Shown in pieces: positions 1-5,063 of a DNA stretch of 5,063 nt (positions are counted from its first letter, which is position 1; every line of letters begins with the position of its first letter). This DNA is from an uncultured Opitutia bacterium (GTDB lineage Bacteria > Verrucomicrobiota > Verrucomicrobiia > Opitutales > UBA953): positions 1 through 5,063 of the forward strand of contig CAIXQT010000156.1 of the NCBI GenBank assembly GCA_903921665.1, in the 5' to 3' direction. Made by a program: the position numbers and the translations under genes. Under the pieces are notes generated by a model. The model did not search any database, had not been told where the DNA came from, and was given only the letters and a program-made list of their open reading frames with translations.

Positions 1-226
1 TGCGCCGCCAGGAGACGGCTCCAAGGAGCTGGTCTTGCCCATCGGCTGGAATGCGTTGCTCAACATGGAGGACCGGACCGCCGACATCCTCGGCGAGTCC
101 AAGACCGAAGGCCGGATCCGCAGCAAGCTGACGCTCCTCAATTGCGAGACCGAAGCCGAACTGGTGTCCGAGATCAACCTGCTCAGCTTCACGATTCTGC
201 CCACCCCTCCTAATCAGAAGAAATAA
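1..226 (+). CDS. 3' end of an unrecognised protein (partial)
   Basis: The reading frame is open from the window edge (first full codon at 2) to a TAA stop at 224-226, giving about 74 residues of a C-terminus. The real start lies upstream of the window; the TTG at 35 is only an internal leucine codon candidate and I would not treat it as the start. The visible part is soluble and mixed in charge, with the segment IGWNALLNMEDRTADILGES followed by a probable alternating strand/helix region and a short PTPPNQKK tail. No cysteines in a motif, no membrane segment and no domain that I recognise. Codon use is GC-rich and matches the following gene, which starts only 19 bp downstream, so the two could share a transcript. 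Function unknown. Confidence 0.6.
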   Translation, partial: APPGDGSKELVLPIGWNALLNMEDRTADILGESKTEGRIRSKLTLLNCETEAELVSEINLLSFTILPTPPNQKK

Positions 227-245
227 CCCCCCTGCCCTACCCCCC

Positions 246-1370
246 ATGCGCGCCCTGCTCCTGCTGTTGCTCACAGCCACCCTTTCCGCCGCCGGCCTGA
301 AAGTCGGCGACCCCGCTCCGGCCAGGCGCCCGGAGTCGATGCTCCAAGGCGAAGCGGTGAAGGATTTCAAGAAGGGTGAGATCTACGTCTTCGAATGCTG
401 GGCGAGCTGGTGCGGCCCGTGCGTCGCCGCCATCCCGCACCTCAACGACCTGCACAAGAAGATGGGCAAGAAGGGCGTGGTCATCACCGGCGTCAACGTC
501 TGGGAAGCCGAACGCGACGCGGCCTCGGCCCAGCGCGCGAAAGATTTCCTCAAGGCGCAAGGCGACAAGCTGTCGTACCGCGTGGCCATCGGCGGCAAGG
601 GCTTCATCAAGGACTGGCTCGAAGCGGCCGACGTGACCGGAATCCCGCACGCGTTCGTGGTCGCCGACGGCAAGGTCGCCTGGATGGGCCACCCGATCCA
701 GCTCACCCCCGAGATCATCGGCGACCTCCTCACGGGCACGCCGCTCGCCGCCGCCGCGCCGGTCGCCGACAAGATCCCGCAGCGCCGACTGAGCAAGCCA
801 GCCACGCCCGCCAGCACCAAACCCCTCGACCCGGAGATGGTCGCCGCCCAGGCGAAGCTCGACGCGCTCGCCGAAGCGATGGGCCGCCGCGACTGGGACG
901 CCGCCGAGAAAGCCCTGCCCGCGGCCGCCGGCGTGCTGCCGCCGCAAGAAGGCAAGGAACTCCGCGAATCGATCGAGGCGCAGATCGGCCTCGGCCGCGG
1001 CGATCCGTCGAAACTTTACGCCCAGCTGAAGCGCGTCTCCGACGAAGAATTCGACGACGCCGAAGCGATGAACGAGATCGCCTGGCGCCTGCTCACGATG
1101 AAGGCCTTCGAGGGTAAGCGGAACCTCCCGCTCGCGGAGAAGTGCGCGCTGCAGGCGGTGAAGCTCACGAAGGAAGAACACCCGGACAAACTCGACACGC
1201 TGGCCCGCCTCCGCTGGCTCCAGGGGAAGAAGGAAGAAGCCATCCGCTGGCAGATCAAGGCCGTCGACAAGTGCCCGACCCCGGAGATGAAGGCGCTCCT
1301 GCAGAAGACCCTCGACGCCCTGCTCAAAGGCGACCTGCCTCCGGCCGACGACGAAGACGAAGGCCGCTGA
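246..1370 (+). CDS. Secreted TlpA/thioredoxin-like protein with TPR-like C-terminal domain
   Basis: A 374-residue protein that probably acts as a thiol-disulfide oxidoreductase outside the cytoplasm. Residues 1-16 look like a Sec signal peptide: an Arg, a run of six leucines, and small residues (SAAG) at the likely cleavage site. Residues about 18-165 form a thioredoxin fold of the TlpA/redoxin type, with WASWCGPC holding the active-site cysteines C56 and C59, and the expected cis-proline loop TGIPHAF (P134). An extra cysteine, C51, sits just before the active site. After an Ala/Pro-rich linker (about 165-200), the rest is helical and resembles TPR repeats (for example NEIAWRLL, and LDTLARLRWLQGKKEEAIRW), ending in an acidic tail. 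TPR-like segments usually bind partner proteins; the partner is unknown. The ATG at 246 is preferred because it gives the signal peptide directly; no Shine-Dalgarno sequence precedes it. The substrate and direction (reductase or oxidase) cannot be read from sequence. Confidence 0.88.
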   Translation: MRALLLLLLTATLSAAGLKVGDPAPARRPESMLQGEAVKDFKKGEIYVFECWASWCGPCVAAIPHLNDLHKKMGKKGVVITGVNVWEAERDAASAQRAKDFLKAQGDKLSYRVAIGGKGFIKDWLEAADVTGIPHAFVVADGKVAWMGHPIQLTPEIIGDLLTGTPLAAAAPVADKIPQRRLSKPATPASTKPLDPEMVAAQAKLDALAEAMGRRDWDAAEKALPAAAGVLPPQEGKELRESIEAQIGLGRGDPSKLYAQLKRVSDEEFDDAEAMNEIAWRLLTMKAFEGKRNLPLAEKCALQAVKLTKEEHPDKLDTLARLRWLQGKKEEAIRWQIKAVDKCPTPEMKALLQKTLDALLKGDLPPADDEDEGR

Positions 1371-1411
1371 GCACCGGGAACCGTCTACCTGCATCGATCC
1401 CATGCCTCTGG

Positions 1412-1437
1412 GTAGGGACGTGATTACCATCACGTCC
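1412..1437 (+). repeat. Left REP-like hairpin (GTAG plus perfect 9-bp stem)
   Basis: GTAG at 1412-1415 is followed without a gap by the stem arm GGACGTGAT (1416-1424), the loop TACC (1425-1428) and the perfectly complementary arm ATCACGTCC (1429-1437). All nine pairs are Watson-Crick. The 3' arm also takes part in an alternative hairpin with TTCG loop at 1433-1448, so the two folds exclude each other. Confidence 0.75.
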
Positions 1438-1508
1438 GTTCGCGGACGGACCTAAATCATCATCGAACCGAACTAAGACCCGGCGACTCCCATCCTTCGG
1501 CTTCAAAC

Positions 1509-1534
1509 GGCGGCGATAGCAATCACCGCCCTAC
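1509..1534 (-). repeat. Right REP-like hairpin, inverted copy
   Basis: Read on the minus strand, GTAG (1534-1531) is followed directly by GGCGGTGAT (1530-1522), loop TGCT (1521-1518) and ATCGCCGCC (1517-1509). Eight pairs are Watson-Crick and one is G-T, which would be a wobble on this strand but a C-A mismatch on the other. Compared with the left copy, two stem pairs differ by changes on both arms (A-T versus C-G, and C-G versus G-C), so pairing is kept while sequence differs. Confidence 0.72.
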
Positions 1535-1548
1535 CCAAAAACACTCCG

Positions 1549-1580
1549 GCCACCCGCCACTTGGGGCTGCCACCCGCCAC
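1549..1580. repeat. Direct repeat pair, 12-mer GCCACCCGCCAC
   Basis: GCCACCCGCCAC occurs exactly at 1549-1560 and again at 1569-1580, a spacing of 20 bp from start to start. It sits between the REPIN-like element and the next gene. No protein-coding or regulatory meaning is evident; it may be the remnant of a short tandem array. Confidence 0.7.
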
Positions 1581-1602
1581 CTGAAACGGTCCTCACCCCG
1601 AT

Positions 1603-1628
1603 ACTCCATACTCTACACTCCATACTCT
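1603..1628. repeat. Direct repeat pair, 12-mer ACTCCATACTCT, next to a start codon
   Basis: ACTCCATACTCT occurs exactly at 1603-1614 and 1617-1628, 14 bp apart from start to start. The second copy ends three bases before the ATG at 1632, so the repeat forms the immediate 5' leader of the propeller gene. The leader is pyrimidine-rich and has no Shine-Dalgarno sequence. A tandem repeat in this place could vary in copy number by slippage and so change the leader length; that is inference. Confidence 0.7.
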
Positions 1629-1631
1629 CCT

Positions 1632-2894
1632 ATGTTTGACCGCCGCGACTTCCTGAAACTCTCCGCCCTCGCCTCGCTCGGCACGCTTGCAGGCTGTGCC
1701 TCCCGGCCCGCCACGGCCCGCATCCGTCCGATCACCCGCGGCCCGAAATTCCACTGGCGCGGTTACTACGACAAATTCCTCTTCTCCGCCGACGACCGCT
1801 TCGTGCTGGCGAATCAGACGAGCTTCGAAGGCCGCTCGCCGACGAAGGCCGACTCGATCCGCGTCGGGATGGTCGACACGCAGGACGGCGATCGCTGGAT
1901 CGACCTCGGTGGCTCCAACGCCTGGAACTGGCAGCAAGGCTGCATGCTCCAATGGGTCCCAGGCTCGGACCGTGACGTCGCTTGGAACGATCGCGAGGAC
2001 GGGCGGTTCGTCACGCGCATCCTCGACGTGAAGTCGGGCCGCCGCCGCACGCTGCCCCATCCGTTCTACACCTTCAGCCCCGACGGTAAGACCGCCTTCG
2101 CCCCGGACTTCGGCCGGCTCGACATCACCCGCCCGGGGTACGGCTACGCGACCGGCGCCGAACGCGACATCTGGAAACTCGTACGGACGCCCGACGACAC
2201 GGGCATCTGGCGCCTGGATATCGCCTCGGGCCAGCAACGCCTGCTCTTCTCGGTCGCCGATGCGGCGAAGCTCCCGTTCACCGGCCCCTCCGCCGCGGCC
2301 TTCAAGCCGGGCGCCGTGCATTGGTTCAACCATCTGCTTTGCAACACCGACGGCACCCGTCTCTTCTTCCTCCATCGCTGGCGCAATCCCGGCGACAAGG
2401 CGGCCTTCCGCACGCGCGCGCTGACGATCGACGTCAACGGCGGCAAAGTCCACGTGATGGATCCCAACGGCGGGACCTCGCACTTCGTCTGGCGCGACCC
2501 GCAGCACATCTTCGCCTGGGCCTGGCACCCCTCGCATGGCGAACGCTTCTACCTGTTCAAGGACCTGAGCGACGAAGTCACGGTGGTGGGCAAGGACGCG
2601 ATGCCGGCCAACGGGCATAACACCTATCTGCCGAACTCGAACAATGCGTGGGTCCTCAACGACACCTACCCGCAGGGTCCGGAGAAGCTGCAGCGTCCCT
2701 ACCTCTACCACATCCCCACGAACCGCCGCATCGAGGTCGGGGCCTTCCCGTCGCCGGTCGACATCGTGGGCAAGGAGTGGCGCTGCGATACGCACCCCTC
2801 CGCGAGCCGCAGCGGCCGCCAGTTCTGCTTCGACTCCGCCCACGCCGGCGGCCGTCAGGTCTACGTGGCCGACATCGCCGACCTGCTGGGCTGA
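1632..2894 (+). CDS. Tat-exported lipoprotein beta-propeller, oligogalacturonate-lyase-like family
   Basis: A 420-residue protein. The N-terminus has a twin-arginine signal (DRRDFLKL, R4-R5) followed by a hydrophobic stretch and a lipobox LAGC with the cysteine at position 22, so it is probably exported folded and attached to a membrane by lipid. The mature part reads as a WD40/TolB-like propeller: blade-type phrases such as FSADDRFVLA, TFSPDGKTAFA, NTDGTRLFFLHRW and SRSGRQFCFD recur. Histidines in the conserved-looking motifs NHLLCNTDGT (H234), TSHFVWRD (H284), NGHNTYLP (H329) and RCDTHPS (H388) resemble the metal/active-site layout of oligogalacturonate-lyase-like (PL22-type) propellers, which cleave unsaturated pectic oligosaccharides by beta-elimination using a divalent metal. 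I assign the family but not the substrate; it could also be a non-catalytic relative. The ATG at 1632 is chosen because it gives the complete Tat signal; there is no Shine-Dalgarno sequence. The next gene starts 65 bp downstream. Confidence 0.78.
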   Translation: MFDRRDFLKLSALASLGTLAGCASRPATARIRPITRGPKFHWRGYYDKFLFSADDRFVLANQTSFEGRSPTKADSIRVGMVDTQDGDRWIDLGGSNAWNWQQGCMLQWVPGSDRDVAWNDREDGRFVTRILDVKSGRRRTLPHPFYTFSPDGKTAFAPDFGRLDITRPGYGYATGAERDIWKLVRTPDDTGIWRLDIASGQQRLLFSVADAAKLPFTGPSAAAFKPGAVHWFNHLLCNTDGTRLFFLHRWRNPGDKAAFRTRALTIDVNGGKVHVMDPNGGTSHFVWRDPQHIFAWAWHPSHGERFYLFKDLSDEVTVVGKDAMPANGHNTYLPNSNNAWVLNDTYPQGPEKLQRPYLYHIPTNRRIEVGAFPSPVDIVGKEWRCDTHPSASRSGRQFCFDSAHAGGRQVYVADIADLLG

Positions 2895-2959
2895 GCCGTC
2901 ACGGGACCGTCACTCAATCGCGCTTCCCATCGGCATCGGGGTCGCTCATATTGCCCCCG

Positions 2960-4384
2960 ATGCCCACCCGCAGCGCCCTCGAGCGAGCCCGCTCCGCCCT
3001 CCACCTCCGCCTCCTGGCCGCCCAGCGCCGCCTGGTCGCGAAGCAGCAGAGCGCGGTGATCGTCCTCGGCGGCAACGACCGCCTCGCGGCCTCGGAACTC
3101 GCCAACCAGCTGACGGAATGGTTCGACTCCCGTACGGTCCGGATCTGCGCGCCCAGCGAAGCGACCATCGATGGCCGCCCGTTCCTCTGGCCCTATTGGC
3201 AGGAGATGCCGGCCAAAGGCCGCCTGACGATCGTGGTCGGCGATTGGCTCACCCGCACGGCGGTCGAAACGGCGAATGACGAACTCGCCGGCGACGCCCT
3301 GCGCGCCCGCCTGAAATCCCTGCGCACGTTCGAAGAACTCCTCGCGGCCGACGGGACGTCGGTGGTGAAAATCTGGCTGGAGACGCCGGAGAAGACGCTG
3401 CGCAAGCGCCTGCGCGAGACGGAAGACACCGACGCCGAAGGCTGGGTCGTGACGGAAGAAGACCTGCTGCTCGGCAAGCACGCCAACCTATCGCTTTGCC
3501 GCACCCTCCGCAGCCAGGGCAGCGGGAAGAACCTGCCCTGGAAAGTCGTCATGGGCGGCGCCGAGACGAAGCAACGCGACCTGCAGGCGGGCCTGGCCAT
3601 CGCCGCGCAGCTGGGCCAGGCCTCGCGCCGACGCCCCGCGGTCGCCGCCAAGAAGCCCAGCGGCCGCCCGCGCGGCCTGCTCGAAAGCGCCACCGCGCAC
3701 CCGACCTTGGACAAGAAGGGCTACAGCCAGCAGATGGCGAAGCTCCAGACCCGCCTGGGCCGCCTCTCGCGCCTCGCCGCTCAGAAGGGCCTCTCGACGG
3801 TGGTGGTGCTCGAAGGTCCCGACGCCGCGGGCAAGGGCGGCGCGATCCGCCGCCTCTGCGGCCTGCTCGACGCGGCCCATTATCAGGTCCACCCGACCCC
3901 GGCGCCGACGCCGGAAGAAAAGGCCCGTCACTACCTCTGGCGTTTCTGGAACAAGGTCCCCGCCCCGGGCCACCTCGCGATCTTCGACCGCTCGTGGTTC
4001 GGTCGCGTGATGGTCGAACGCGTCGAGGGTTTCGCCAAGGACGCCGAATGGGCCCGCGCCTACGCGGAGATCAACGACTTCGAAGCCCGCCTCGCCGAAG
4101 CCGGGATGGTCGTGCTGAAGCTCTGGATCAACATCTCGAAGGAAGAACAGCTGCGACGCTTCCAGGCCCGCGAGGATTCCCCGCACAAGCGTCACAAGAT
4201 GACGAAGGAAGACTACCGCAACCGGAAGAAGTGGGACGATAACCTGCGCGCGGCGGAAGACATGATCGCCCGCACGGACACGCCGCATGCCCCGTGGGTG
4301 GTGGTGTCCGGCGACGACAAGCGCTACGCGCGCGTGGCGACCCTCAAGTCCGTCTGCCGCGCGCTGGCCGATCGTCTCGACTAA
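2960..4384 (+). CDS. pap: Polyphosphate:AMP phosphotransferase, two-domain PPK2 family (class II)
   Basis: A 474-residue cytoplasmic enzyme expected to transfer phosphate from polyphosphate to AMP, giving ADP. Two tandem PPK2 domains are visible. The C-terminal one (about 248-474) has all key parts: Walker A GPDAAGKGG (286-294, K292), Walker B-like FDRSWFGRVMVERVEGF (from F342), a basic lid region (HKRHKMTKEDYRNRKKWDDN) and the terminal APWVVVSGDDKRYAR. The N-terminal one (about 1-220) keeps the fold-type motifs EWFDSR and PAKGR but has a ruined P-loop (GGNDRLAASEL, 37-47) and VVGDWLT in place of the usual aromatic GxWY motif, so it is probably structural. A basic linker (223-240, RRRPAVAAKKPSGRPR) joins the halves. 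Class II members are usually around 500 residues. The frame is open far upstream, into the preceding gene, but the ATG at 2960 is the first plausible start outside that gene; no Shine-Dalgarno sequence is seen. The 3' end overlaps convergent mutY by 41 bp. Confidence 0.87.
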   Translation: MPTRSALERARSALHLRLLAAQRRLVAKQQSAVIVLGGNDRLAASELANQLTEWFDSRTVRICAPSEATIDGRPFLWPYWQEMPAKGRLTIVVGDWLTRTAVETANDELAGDALRARLKSLRTFEELLAADGTSVVKIWLETPEKTLRKRLRETEDTDAEGWVVTEEDLLLGKHANLSLCRTLRSQGSGKNLPWKVVMGGAETKQRDLQAGLAIAAQLGQASRRRPAVAAKKPSGRPRGLLESATAHPTLDKKGYSQQMAKLQTRLGRLSRLAAQKGLSTVVVLEGPDAAGKGGAIRRLCGLLDAAHYQVHPTPAPTPEEKARHYLWRFWNKVPAPGHLAIFDRSWFGRVMVERVEGFAKDAEWARAYAEINDFEARLAEAGMVVLKLWINISKEEQLRRFQAREDSPHKRHKMTKEDYRNRKKWDDNLRAAEDMIARTDTPHAPWVVVSGDDKRYARVATLKSVCRALADRLD

Positions 4385-5063
4385 GCCACTCTCCGAGCCA
4401 GCGCCGATGCGGTCCGCTCAGCGCGGCCCCGTCCAGCGCCTGCGCGTCCACCCATTCGAGCTCGCCGTCCTTCGTCCAGCGACGGAGCTCCGCGACCTTG
4501 GGCTCGAGGGCGTGCAATTTCTCTTCGTAAGTGACGGTGCCGATGGTGCGACGACGCACGAGCGCGGGCTCGCCGGCGGCTTCGACGCCGAGCGACGACA
4601 GCACGGGGATCTCGGCCATGCCAGCGAGGCGCTTGGCGTGGTGCGGATTCCGGCGCAGCAGGATCTTCCCTTCGCGGGTGACCAGCGCGCGCTCGACGAC
4701 GGCTTCCTTGCGCTCCTTGGAAACGAAGCGAGGTAAGGCCTGGGCATCGCCGGCTTTCTTGGCTTCGCACCATTCCGCCAGCGGGCACTTCGCGCAGTCG
4801 GGCACGCCCTTACGGCAGACGGTGGCCCCGAGCTCCATCATGGCCTGGTTGAAATCTCCGGGCTGCTTCGGATCGACCAGCTCATCGGCTCGCGAGGTGA
4901 ACAGCTTCGCAGCGGAAGAAGCGTCGCGCAATTTGGCCCTGACGCCGTCGAGACGCGCGAGTACGCGCACGACGTTGCCATCGACGACCGCGACGGGTTC
5001 GGCGAAAGCGATGCTTGCGATCGCGGCCGCGGTATAAGGACCGACTCCCTTGAACTCGCGCCA
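4344..5063 (-). CDS. mutY: A/G-specific adenine DNA glycosylase MutY (5' end outside the window)
   Basis: The minus-strand frame is open from the window edge (5063) to a TGA at 4346-4344, giving the last 239 residues; roughly the first 110 residues, including the catalytic glutamate region, are missing. MutY removes adenine paired with 8-oxoguanine. In the fragment: the helix-hairpin-helix FKGVGPYTAAAIASIAF (residues 4-20), the catalytic aspartate in VVDGNVVRV (D28), and the [4Fe-4S] cluster motif C-x6-C-x2-C-x5-C (C83, C90, C93, C99; VCRKGVPDCAKCPLAEWC), preceded by NQAMMELGA. The remainder is the NUDIX-like C-terminal domain that reads 8-oxoG (ALVTREGKILLRR, then RLAGMAEIPVL), which separates MutY from endonuclease III. 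A GTG at 4970-4968 is an internal valine codon in the conserved VVDGNVV motif and not the start. The last 13 codons plus stop overlap the 3' end of the PPK2 gene in antisense. Confidence 0.95.
   Translation of the reverse strand, partial: WREFKGVGPYTAAAIASIAFAEPVAVVDGNVVRVLARLDGVRAKLRDASSAAKLFTSRADELVDPKQPGDFNQAMMELGATVCRKGVPDCAKCPLAEWCEAKKAGDAQALPRFVSKERKEAVVERALVTREGKILLRRNPHHAKRLAGMAEIPVLSSLGVEAAGEPALVRRRTIGTVTYEEKLHALEPKVAELRRWTKDGELEWVDAQALDGAALSGPHRRWLGEWLSRDDRPARGRRT

Larger units (their letters stand above)
1410..1536. repeat. REPIN-like inverted pair of GTAG-headed hairpins
   Basis: The element is bounded by GGGTAGGG (1410-1417) and its exact reverse complement CCCTACCC (1529-1536). 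Each end has the layout of a REP sequence: GTAG directly followed by a 9-bp stem with a 4-base loop. The left hairpin is at 1416-1437; the right one is on the minus strand at 1509-1530. About 71 bp of non-palindromic DNA separates them. REP pairs in this inverted arrangement (REPINs or BIMEs) are moved by single-domain Y1 (RAYT/TnpA-REP) transposases that recognise the GTAG head and hairpin; no such transposase gene is in this window, so it would have to act from elsewhere. The element lies just after the thioredoxin-TPR gene, where transcribed hairpins could also end transcription or protect the mRNA 3' end. The structure is seen directly; the REPIN identity is inferred. Confidence 0.7.

Noticed and set aside
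237..1433. Long minus-strand ORF (398 codons) opposite the thioredoxin-TPR gene
   Set aside because: It is an antisense shadow of a well-supported gene in GC-rich DNA; its translation is Arg/Gly/Val-rich with no recognisable domain.
1324..1506. Small minus-strand ORF (60 codons) running through the left part of the REPIN-like element
   Set aside because: It overlaps the end of the thioredoxin-TPR gene and the hairpin DNA, and has no coding signal.
1410..1536. CRISPR or attachment-site interpretation of the inverted repeats
   Set aside because: There are only two copies in inverted orientation with no regular spacers and no cas or integrase gene in the window; the GTAG-hairpin layout fits a REP pair better.
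1593..2843. Long minus-strand ORF (416 codons) opposite the propeller gene
   Set aside because: Shadow of the Tat-signal gene; composition is low in complexity and rich in Arg, Val, Glu and Gly, with no motif.
2648..2959. N-terminal extension of the PPK2 gene to the frame's upstream ATG at 2648
   Set aside because: It would overlap about 250 bp of the propeller gene and add Pro/Arg-rich sequence with no family resemblance; ATG at 2960 fits the family start.
2895..2959. Possible terminator or promoter between the propeller and PPK2 genes
   Set aside because: Only a short CCGTCAC repeat and weak 3-bp pairings are present; no stem with a T-run and no convincing -35/-10 pair.
3488..4288. Minus-strand ORF (266 codons) within the PPK2 gene
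   Set aside because: The plus strand carries clear Walker motifs here, and the antisense translation has no domain logic.
4531..5037. Plus-strand ORF (168 codons) within mutY
   Set aside because: The minus strand encodes the HhH, catalytic Asp and Fe-S cysteine motifs of MutY; the plus-strand frame is its shadow.

Overview
The window is about 5 kb of GC-rich bacterial chromosome. It holds three complete genes on the + strand, the 3' end of a fourth + strand gene at the left edge, and the 3' part of a - strand gene at the right edge. Several traits together suggest a Verrucomicrobiota-type bacterium, possibly Opitutales-like: high-GC codon use, starts without Shine-Dalgarno sequences, a secreted thioredoxin-TPR protein, a Tat-exported lipoprotein beta-propeller and a GTAG-headed REP pair. 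This placement is inference from style of sequence and was not tested by any search.

Layout. Positions 1-226 are the end of an unrecognised coding region. Nineteen bases later (246-1370) comes a secreted TlpA/thioredoxin-like protein with a WCGPC active site and a helical TPR-like C-terminal half. The 261-bp gap at 1371-1631 is the most structured non-coding DNA here. It contains a pair of inverted REP-like hairpins, each directly preceded by GTAG (a REPIN-like element, 1410-1536), followed by two sets of short direct repeats that run almost to the next start codon. Positions 1632-2894 encode a Tat-signal, lipobox-bearing beta-propeller protein related to the oligogalacturonate-lyase-like family. 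Positions 2960-4384 encode a two-domain PPK2-family polyphosphate:AMP phosphotransferase whose N-terminal half has lost its P-loop lysine. On the opposite strand, 4344-5063 is the C-terminal two-thirds of the adenine DNA glycosylase MutY, convergent with the PPK2 gene and overlapping its 3' end by 41 bp.

The genes do not form an obvious pathway. The first two + strand genes may be cotranscribed, since they are 19 bp apart. The propeller and PPK2 genes are 65 bp apart, which allows but does not prove cotranscription. Two products are cell-envelope or periplasmic (redox and possible polysaccharide breakdown) and two are cytoplasmic housekeeping enzymes (nucleotide/polyphosphate metabolism and oxidative DNA damage repair). 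I found no complete new multigene system. The most interesting items are the REPIN-like element with compensatory stem changes, the exported lyase-like propeller and the degenerate N-terminal PPK2 domain.
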